DNA from: Actinomycetota bacterium
GTDB lineage: Bacteria > Actinomycetota > Thermoleophilia > Gaiellales > Gaiellaceae
Assembly: GCA_016870235.1 (NCBI GenBank)
Contig: VGCB01000231.1
Coordinates: 1-5,366, forward strand
Direction: 5' to 3'
DNA length: 5,366 nt
Below the pieces are notes generated by a model, which did not search any database, was not told where the DNA came from, and saw only the letters and a program-made list of their open reading frames with translations. This document shows, piece by piece, positions 1 to 5,366 of the stretch (positions are counted from its first letter, which is position 1; every line of letters begins with the position of its first letter). A program made the position numbers and the translations under genes.

Positions 1-2
1 CA

Positions 3-1055
3 TCACCCCGCCGAGGGAGGCCTCGCCCGCGGGTAGCGGGCCGCCGCCGCCTCGACGAACGCGGCCAGGCGATCGGCGAGGGCCGCGTCGTGGATCTCGA
101 GCACGGCCTCGGCGTTCCGCTCGCCCGAGCGCGAGAGGTTGAACGAGCCTGCGAAGACGACGTCGTCGGCCACGACCACCTTCGCGTGCATGTAGTCGTG
201 CACCGCCTCCGGCCGCCACGGCGTCGACCGCTTGCCGCTCCAGGGCGCTCCCTCGATCACGCGGGTCAGGAGCGGGATCTTCCAGGCGCTGACGCCGTTC
301 GTCTGCCACTGCCGGAACACCTGGTCGACCTGCGTGTCGTCGACGATGCCGACGAGGTCGCACCGGCGCTCGTTCACCACCTCGACGAGCGTCGCCAGGA
401 TCGGGCCGGAGGTCAGCACCGGCGAGGCGATCCGGATCCGGCGCCGCGCGCGGCCCACGTACTTGGCGATGCGGTGCGAGAGCGCGTCGCCGAACGCCGG
501 GCAGAACCACGGCCGGACCAGGATCCCGTCCACCTCGACGGGCCGCGGCTGTGCGCCCGTGTCCTCGACGGTACCGCGCTCCCACAGCTGGCCGAAGGTG
601 ATCGTGAACGCGCGGGCGAGATCCGGCCAGCCCTCGAGGAAGAGCATCAGGTTCTCCTGCCGCGTCCAGGAGTCGTCGGTCCAGTTGGCGGAGCCGATCC
701 AGATGTCGGTGCCGTCGCGGACGACGAACTTGTGGTGCATCAGGTCGGGGACGCCGGCGATCCCGCGCGTCTCCACCGGGAGGCCCTCGATCGTGTCCGG
801 CTCCATCTCCGGTGGCGGGGGCACGGGGATCGGGCCGGGGTGGTCGACGTTGTAGGCGATGCGGACGCGGGCGCCGCGCTGGTGGGCAGAGAGGACGGCC
901 GCCAGGACGAGCGCGCCGGCCTCGGTCTCGAAGCGGACGTCGTAGAGCGCGATCTCGAGGCTCGCGCGGGCCTCGGCGAGGAAGCCGGCGAGCCGCTTCG
1001 CCACCTCGGCCGCTCGCTGCCCTCCCTCCGTCAGCGTCACGGCCTCGATCGGCAC
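3..1055 (-). CDS. PLD-superfamily phosphodiesterase with two HKD motifs
   Basis: This 350-aa protein belongs to the phospholipase D superfamily, whose members cleave or transfer phosphodiester bonds in lipids or nucleic acids through a covalent phospho-histidine intermediate. Two full HKD motifs are visible. The first has H107, K109 and D114, followed by G121-S122-x-N124. The second has H290, K292 and D297, followed by G303-S304-x-N306. One chain can therefore form the whole active site. No signal peptide or membrane segment is seen, so it is probably cytoplasmic, unlike membrane-anchored cardiolipin synthases. A proline-rich loop lies at residues 73-87. The chosen start is GTG at 1055, which keeps the N-terminal LTEGGQ-type segment. 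An AGGA directly abuts it with no spacer, so GTG at 1040 is an alternative. The gene follows the HhH-GPD gene by 4 nt, and its TGA overlaps an ATG at positions 3-1. The fold is clear. The substrate is unknown; a nuclease role is inferred from the repair-type neighbours. Confidence 0.9.
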   Translation of the reverse strand: MPIEAVTLTEGGQRAAEVAKRLAGFLAEARASLEIALYDVRFETEAGALVLAAVLSAHQRGARVRIAYNVDHPGPIPVPPPPEMEPDTIEGLPVETRGIAGVPDLMHHKFVVRDGTDIWIGSANWTDDSWTRQENLMLFLEGWPDLARAFTITFGQLWERGTVEDTGAQPRPVEVDGILVRPWFCPAFGDALSHRIAKYVGRARRRIRIASPVLTSGPILATLVEVVNERRCDLVGIVDDTQVDQVFRQWQTNGVSAWKIPLLTRVIEGAPWSGKRSTPWRPEAVHDYMHAKVVVADDVVFAGSFNLSRSGERNAEAVLEIHDAALADRLAAFVEAAAARYPRARPPSAG

Positions 1056-1059
1056 TCCT

Positions 1060-1626
1060 CTACCCGGTGCGGGCCCGCAGCGCGGCCTTGTGCGCGCGCT
1101 TCTGTGCCTGGTAGGCCGCGAGCGCCTCGGGCGAGTCGACGTCGCCGAGCGTCGGGTGCGCGGGCACGAGTGGGCCCGCTGTCGCGACGCCGAGCCGCTT
1201 CGCGAGCACGGAGGCGAGCGCGACCACCTTCATGTCGCCGAACCCGGGCAGCGACCGGATCCGCCGCTCGAGCTCCTCGGCCGAGGTCGCCTCCGTCCAG
1301 ACCGTCTCGGCGCGGTTGCCGAAGTCGGAGGCGACGACGCCACAGAGCTCGTGGACGCGCCTCGCCATGTTCCCTGGGAAGCGGTGGACGGCCGGCTTCT
1401 CGCGGCACGCCTCCTCGACCCGGGCCGCGGGCAGCGCTGCGATCTCGGCCGCGTCGAGCGTGCCCAGCCGCTGCTTGAGCTTGAGCGGGCCGGCGAACGC
1501 CGTCTGCACCGTCACCTGCTGGTCGAGCGCGAAGCCGATCAGGAGCGCGAGCGGCTCGTGCGCGAGCAGCGCGTCGGCCTCGGGATCGCCGGTGAAGTGG
1601 ATCGCCTGCGGGCGGCTCGCGGCCAT
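1060..1626 (-). CDS. HhH-GPD-type base excision repair family protein
   Basis: This 188-aa protein resembles a small, mostly actinobacterial HhH-GPD family (TIGR03252-like, recognised from memory). The HhH-GPD superfamily includes DNA glycosylases that flip out and excise damaged bases. Visible features are LLIGFALDQQV (residues 28-38, the helix that carries an L-x-x-Q-Q signature in many glycosylases), an RFPG segment near 82-85, and the helix-hairpin-helix LPGFGDMK at 126-133, which should grip the DNA backbone. The tail DSPEALAAYQAQKR (164-177) also fits the family. In endonuclease III the lysine after the hairpin is catalytic; the aligned position here is M132, with a lysine one residue later. 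No clear VDTH-like aspartate motif follows. Glycosylase activity is therefore unproven. No four-cysteine iron-sulfur loop is present. The start is ATG at 1626, because any earlier in-frame start would run into lhr. It is the first gene of the minus-strand operon and is divergent from lhr. Confidence 0.88.
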   Translation of the reverse strand: MAASRPQAIHFTGDPEADALLAHEPLALLIGFALDQQVTVQTAFAGPLKLKQRLGTLDAAEIAALPAARVEEACREKPAVHRFPGNMARRVHELCGVVASDFGNRAETVWTEATSAEELERRIRSLPGFGDMKVVALASVLAKRLGVATAGPLVPAHPTLGDVDSPEALAAYQAQKRAHKAALRARTG

Positions 1627-1634
1627 CGGGGAGG

Positions 1635-1640
1635 ATGCTA
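1635..1640 (-). promoter_or_regulatory. Candidate -10 element for the HhH-GPD/PLD operon
   Basis: On the minus strand TAGCAT fits TANNNT and lies 8 nt before the ATG at 1626, again compatible with a leaderless or near-leaderless transcript. The sequence between it and the ATG is pyrimidine-rich (CCTCCCCG) and offers no ribosome binding site. No good -35 hexamer was seen upstream, where the sequence runs into the start of lhr. It sits 8 bp from the opposing lhr -10 candidate, so the two promoters would compete for polymerase. Confidence 0.38.
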
Positions 1641-1648
1641 TCGGCCGG

Positions 1649-1654
1649 TAGGCT
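1649..1654 (+). promoter_or_regulatory. Candidate -10 element for leaderless lhr transcript
   Basis: TAGGCT fits the actinobacterial TANNNT -10 pattern and ends 6 nt before the GTG start of lhr. That spacing would put transcription initiation at or next to the start codon, as in leaderless mRNAs. No Shine-Dalgarno sequence lies at a usable distance from GTG 1661; the GGGGAGG at 1628-1634 is too far upstream. No recognisable -35 hexamer was found. The call rests on pattern and spacing only. Confidence 0.4.
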
Positions 1655-1660
1655 GGCCGG

Positions 1661-4600
1661 GTGGATGCCCTCGCTTCGTTCTCGGCGCCGACCCGCGCCT
1701 GGTTCGAGCGGGTTTTCGCCGGTCCGACGCCGGCGCAGGAGCAGGCGTGGCCGGTGATCGCGGGCGGCGGCGACGTCCTCGTCCAGGCGCCCACCGGGTC
1801 GGGGAAGACGCTCGCGGCCTTCCTCGTCGGGATCGACCGGTTGACCGCGACCCCGGGCGCCGGGCTCCGGCTCCTGTACGTCAGTCCGCTGAAGGCGCTC
1901 AACTACGACGTCGAGCGGAACCTGCGGGGGCCGCTTGCCGGCCTCGGGTCGAGCCTTCGGGTCGGCGTCCGGACGGGCGACACGGGTCAGCGGGAACGGC
2001 AGCAGATGCTCCGCACCCCGCCGGACGTCCTGATCACGACGCCCGAGTCGCTCTTCCTCCTGCTCACCTCGAAGGGACGGGAGCTGCTCCGATCGGTCGA
2101 GACGCTGATCCTGGACGAGGTGCACGCCGTCGCGGGGACGAAGCGGGGGGCGCATCTCGCCGTCTCGCTCGAGCGCCTCCAGGCGCTGCTCGACCGTCCC
2201 GTGCAGCGGATCGGGCTCTCGGCGACCCAGCGACCGCTCGAGGAGATCGGCCGGTTCGTGGCGGGGACGGGAAGGCCGATCGCACTCGTCGACGCGGGGA
2301 CGCGCAAGGAGCTCGATCTCGAGGTCGTGATCCCGGTCGAGGACATGCGCGAGCTCGGATCGAGCCCGGCGCTCGCGCAGCCGGTGCCGCCCGACGGGGT
2401 CGAGGTGGCCTCCGGCTACGAGTCGACGGCGCGCTCGATCTGGCCGTCGATCTACCCGGCCGTGCTCGACCTCGTGAAGGCCCACCGCTCGACGATCGTG
2501 TTCGTCAACAACCGTCGGCTCGCGGAGCGGCTCGCGATCCGGCTGAACGAGCTCGCGGGGGAGGAGCTCGCGCGCGCCCACCACGGCTCGCTCGCCCGCG
2601 AGCAGCGGGTCGAGATCGAGGAGCTGCTCAAGGCCGGACGGATCCCGTGCCTCGTCGCCACCTCCAGCCTCGAGCTCGGGATCGACATGGGCGCGGTCGA
2701 CCTCGTGATCCAGGTCGAGAGCCCGAAGTCGGTCGCGCGCGGCCTCCAGCGCGTCGGGCGCGCCGGGCACGAGCTCGGTTCGGTCTCGAAGGGCCGGGTC
2801 TTCCCGAAGTTCCGCGCCGACCTGCTCGAGTGCGCGGTCGTCGCGAAGGCGATGCGCGAGGGCGCGATCGAGGAGACTGCGATCCCGCGGAACCCGCTCG
2901 ACGTGCTCGCCCAGCACGTCGTCGCGATTGCCGCCGACGCCGAGGTCGCGGTCGACGAGCTGCACGAGCTCGTCCGGCGGGCGTATCCGTTTGCCGACCT
3001 CTCCCGCGCCCAGCTCGAGAACGTGCTCGACATGCTCGCCGGCCGCTACCCGTCCGACGAGTTCGCCGAGCTGCGGCCGCGCATCGTCTGGGATCGCACG
3101 GCGGGGGTGATCCGGGGCCGGACAGGCGCTCGCAAGCTCGCGGTCACGAACGCCGGCACGATCCCGGATCGCGGTCTCTTCGGCGTCTTCCAGGTCGACG
3201 GCGGCGGCCGCGTCGGCGAGCTCGACGAGGAGATGGTGTACGAGGCCCGCCAGGGGCAGACCTTCATGCTCGGCGCCTCGACCTGGCGGATCGAGGAGAT
3301 CACGCGCGACCGCGTGCTCGTCTCGCCGGCTCCGGGGGTCCCGGGCGCGGTGCCGTTCTGGAAGGGCGAGGGCGTCGGCCGCCCGTACGAGCTCGGCGAG
3401 CGCATCGGCCGGGCCGCTCGCGAGCTCGTCTCCCTCCCCGACGCGAAGGCGGCGGAGCGGCTGGGCGCCGACTACCACCTCGACCCGCTCGCCGCCCGCA
3501 ACCTCCTCACCTACCTGCGCGAGCAGGAGCGGGCGACCGGGGTCGTGCCCTCCGACCGGACCGTCGTCGTCGAGCGCTTCCGCGACGAGATCGGCGACTG
3601 GCGCGTCGTCCTCCTGACCCCGTTCGGCGGACGGGTCCACGCGCCGTGGTCGATGGCGCTGCAGGCGCGCCTGCGCGACGCGCTCGGCCTCGAGGCGCAG
3701 GCGATCTGGTCGGACGACGGGATCGCGCTCCACCTGCCCGAGGCCGATGCGGTGCCGCCGATCGCCGACTTGATGGTGGAGCCGGACGAGCTCGAGGACC
3801 TCGTCCTCGCGGAGGTCGGGCAGACGGCCCTCTTCGGCGCGCGCTTCCGCGAGAACGCGGCCCGGGCGCTCCTGATCCCGCGACGCCGGCCCGGCCAGAG
3901 GACGCCGCTCTGGCAGCAGCGGCTGAAGGCGCAGAGCCTGCTGCAGGTCGCGCGCCGCTACGGCTCCTTCCCGATCATCCTCGAGACCTACCGCGAGTGC
4001 CTGCAGGACGTCTTCGACCTGCCCGCGCTCCGGCGCATCCTGCAGTCCCTGCGGACGAGGGAGCTCGACCTCGTCGAGGTGGAGACGCCGTCCGCCTCGC
4101 CCTTCGCCTCGTCGCTCCTCTTCGACTACATCGCCACCTACATGTACGAGGACGACACGCCCGCGGCCGAGCGGCGGGCGCAGGCGCTGTCGCTCGACCG
4201 GGACCTCCTCCGCGAGCTCCTGGGGCAGGAGGAGCTCCGCGACCTGATCGACCCCGGCGCGCTGGACGAGGTCGAGACGTCTCTCCGGCCACGGCCGCGC
4301 AACGCCGACGAGCTGCACGACCTGCTCCGCCGCGTCGGCGACCTCCGGCCCGGCGAGCACGACGCCGGCTTCGCCGAGACCCTGCTGCGCGAGCGGCGGG
4401 CGATCCGCCTGCGGCACGGGAGCGGCGAGCTGCTCGTCGCTGCCGAGGACGCGGGCCTCTTCCGCGACGCGCTCGGGACGATGCCGCCCGGCGGGCTTCC
4501 CGACGCCTTCCTCGCTGCCGTCCCGGAGGCGCTGGACGTCCTCGTCCGCCGGTTCGTGCGCACCACCGGCCCGTTCACGACGGGGGCGCTCGCCGCGCGC

Positions 4601-5366
4601 TACTGGCTCGGCGAGGACGTCGTGCGCCAGATCCTCGCGCGGCTCGAGCAGGCCGGCGCGCTCGTCCGCGGCGAGATCCGGCCGGGGGGCACCGAGCGCG
4701 AGTGGTGCGACCCCGACGTCCTCCGGCGGCTGCGCCGCGCCTCGCTCGCCCGGCTCCGCCGCGAGGTCGAGCCGACCGAGCCGGTCGCCCTCGCCCGCTT
4801 TCTGCCGGCGTGGCACGGGATCGACCGGCGGGCGACGCTCGCCGAGGCGCTCGTGCCGCTGCAGGGCGTGACGCTGCCGGTGGGCCTCTGGGAGTCGGAC
4901 GTGCTGCCGCGCCGCGTCCCCGGATACCTGCCGGCGCACCTCGACCAGCTCTGCGCCTCGGGCGAGGTCGTGTGGGTCGGCGCCGGCCTCGACCGTGTCG
5001 CGCTCTTCTTCCGCGAGGACGCGGGGGTGATCGGGCAGCCGGCGGCCGCGCCCGCGCCCGAGGGCCAGGCGGCGCGGCTGATCCGCGAGGCGCTGCAGGC
5101 GACCGCCGAGTTCTGGCCCGACCTGCTGCACCGCACGGGGCTCGACGCCGCTGAGGCGCTGCCCGCGCTGTGGGAGCTCGTGTGGGCCGGCGAGGTGGCG
5201 AACGACGCCTGGACACCGCTCCGCGCCGAGCGGCGCTACGGCGTCGAGGTCCCCGCCGACCGCCGCCGGCGATTCTCACGGACACGAGGCCGTGCCGCGA
5301 GCTCGACGACCGGTCGCTGGTCGCCGACCGCGCGGCTCTTCGCGGCGCCGCCGGAGCACCGCTCGC
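1661..5366 (+). CDS. lhr: Lhr superfamily 2 ATP-dependent helicase, 3' end outside window
   Basis: Large helicase-related protein; mycobacterial Lhr is an ATP-driven 3'-5' single-strand DNA translocase that unwinds RNA:DNA hybrids. The 1235 codons seen contain the TPAQ motif (23-26), Walker A APTGSGKT (43-50), motif Ia (YVSPLKAL, 73-80), TPESL (127-131), the DEVH box (152-155), SAT (187-189), motif IV (IVFVNNRR, 279-286), motif V (ATSSLELGID, 333-342) and motif VI (QRVGRAGH, 363-370). Lhr-specific blocks follow: NPLDVLAQH (411-419), GTIPDRGLF (499-507), PFWKGEG (565-571), DRTVVVERFRD (632-642), RFRENAARALL (728-738) and SPFASSLLFDYIATYMYEDD (813-832). The C-terminal winged-helix part shows GPFTT (970-974), EWCDPDVLRRLRR (1014-1026), WESDVLP (1077-1083) and GRWS (1218-1221). 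Full-length Lhr is about 1400-1550 aa, so roughly 200-300 residues are missing at the window edge. GTG at 1661 is the first possible start, since an in-frame TAG lies at 1649-1651. All helicase motifs look intact and no frameshift was found. Confidence 0.96.
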   Translation, partial: MDALASFSAPTRAWFERVFAGPTPAQEQAWPVIAGGGDVLVQAPTGSGKTLAAFLVGIDRLTATPGAGLRLLYVSPLKALNYDVERNLRGPLAGLGSSLRVGVRTGDTGQRERQQMLRTPPDVLITTPESLFLLLTSKGRELLRSVETLILDEVHAVAGTKRGAHLAVSLERLQALLDRPVQRIGLSATQRPLEEIGRFVAGTGRPIALVDAGTRKELDLEVVIPVEDMRELGSSPALAQPVPPDGVEVASGYESTARSIWPSIYPAVLDLVKAHRSTIVFVNNRRLAERLAIRLNELAGEELARAHHGSLAREQRVEIEELLKAGRIPCLVATSSLELGIDMGAVDLVIQVESPKSVARGLQRVGRAGHELGSVSKGRVFPKFRADLLECAVVAKAMREGAIEETAIPRNPLDVLAQHVVAIAADAEVAVDELHELVRRAYPFADLSRAQLENVLDMLAGRYPSDEFAELRPRIVWDRTAGVIRGRTGARKLAVTNAGTIPDRGLFGVFQVDGGGRVGELDEEMVYEARQGQTFMLGASTWRIEEITRDRVLVSPAPGVPGAVPFWKGEGVGRPYELGERIGRAARELVSLPDAKAAERLGADYHLDPLAARNLLTYLREQERATGVVPSDRTVVVERFRDEIGDWRVVLLTPFGGRVHAPWSMALQARLRDALGLEAQAIWSDDGIALHLPEADAVPPIADLMVEPDELEDLVLAEVGQTALFGARFRENAARALLIPRRRPGQRTPLWQQRLKAQSLLQVARRYGSFPIILETYRECLQDVFDLPALRRILQSLRTRELDLVEVETPSASPFASSLLFDYIATYMYEDDTPAAERRAQALSLDRDLLRELLGQEELRDLIDPGALDEVETSLRPRPRNADELHDLLRRVGDLRPGEHDAGFAETLLRERRAIRLRHGSGELLVAAEDAGLFRDALGTMPPGGLPDAFLAAVPEALDVLVRRFVRTTGPFTTGALAARYWLGEDVVRQILARLEQAGALVRGEIRPGGTEREWCDPDVLRRLRRASLARLRREVEPTEPVALARFLPAWHGIDRRATLAEALVPLQGVTLPVGLWESDVLPRRVPGYLPAHLDQLCASGEVVWVGAGLDRVALFFREDAGVIGQPAAAPAPEGQAARLIREALQATAEFWPDLLHRTGLDAAEALPALWELVWAGEVANDAWTPLRAERRYGVEVPADRRRRFSRTRGRAASSTTGRWSPTARLFAAPPEHRS

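Noticed and set aside
90..1478. Plus-strand open frames opposite the PLD and HhH-GPD genes
   Set aside because: The translations are Arg/Ala-rich without domains, while the minus strand encodes complete HKD and HhH motifs over the same bases.
1641..1660. Hairpin terminator or riboswitch in the intergenic gap
   Set aside because: The GGCCGG copies are direct repeats made of self-complementary GC words; no stable stem with a following T-run exists, and the gap is too short for a riboswitch.
1620..1720. SOS (LexA) box or PafBC/RecA-NDp-type DNA-damage promoter near the divergent start sites
   Set aside because: Only an isolated GTTCGA half-site was found inside lhr codons, and no TTGTC-type element precedes either -10 candidate at the expected distance. 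Damage induction is not supported by the sequence.
1060..1902. Longer 280-aa form of the HhH-GPD protein starting at 1902
   Set aside because: The extra 92 residues lie antisense to the helicase motifs at the start of lhr and show no family similarity; the family-like sequence and usual length begin at ATG 1626.
1037..5131. A 1364-codon minus-strand open frame lying opposite lhr
   Set aside because: Its codons pair exactly with the lhr codons, so stops would need TTA, CTA or TCA in lhr, which this genome avoids (the first TCA is at 5276). The translation is low-complexity, rich in Arg, Asp, Glu, Leu and Pro, with no recognisable domain.
1090..5154. A 1354-codon plus-strand open frame overlapping lhr in another phase
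   Set aside because: Each codon begins on an lhr wobble base, so stops need T at wobble, which is rare here. The product is an Arg/Ala/Gly/Pro-rich shadow, while the true frame carries every Lhr motif.
5219..5366. Possible frameshift or degeneration at the end of the visible lhr reading frame
   Set aside because: The Arg-rich stretch looked odd, but the same frame continues into GRWS followed by a plausible family-like segment without a stop up to the window edge. The truncation is from the window boundary.

Overview
This window looks like chromosomal DNA from a high-GC actinobacterium. GC is very high (roughly 70% by eye), wobble positions are almost all G or C, GTG starts are used, and both the large helicase and the small HhH-GPD protein resemble actinobacterial families. 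The codon style (heavy CTC, CGC, GAG, GTC) would suit Thermoleophilia or a related deep-branching lineage, but that placement is only a guess.

The DNA is almost entirely coding and holds three genes. On the minus strand, from about 1626 down to 3, a HhH-GPD-fold base-excision-repair-type protein (188 aa) is followed after 4 nt by a PLD-superfamily phosphodiesterase with two intact HKD motifs (350 aa). The stop codon of the PLD gene overlaps an ATG at the left edge (TGATG on the minus strand), so the operon probably continues outside the window. On the plus strand, from 1661 to beyond the right edge, lies lhr, a superfamily 2 helicase. Its first 1235 codons are visible and the C-terminal end is cut off by the window.

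The operon and lhr diverge from a 34-bp intergenic gap. Each side of the gap carries a TANNNT -10-like hexamer 6 to 8 nt from its start codon, and neither start has a convincing Shine-Dalgarno sequence. This arrangement suits back-to-back leaderless promoters.

Read together, the genes suggest a nucleic-acid repair neighbourhood: a 3'-5' helicase/translocase, a probable base-lesion-recognition protein and a possible phosphodiesterase. The link between them is inferred from gene order only. The most unusual points are the compact divergent promoter, the absence of the usual catalytic Lys/Asp signature in the HhH-GPD protein, and the coupling of that gene to a PLD-fold gene. No RNA genes, mobile elements, CRISPR arrays or terminators were seen, and there is no gene-free stretch longer than 34 bp.
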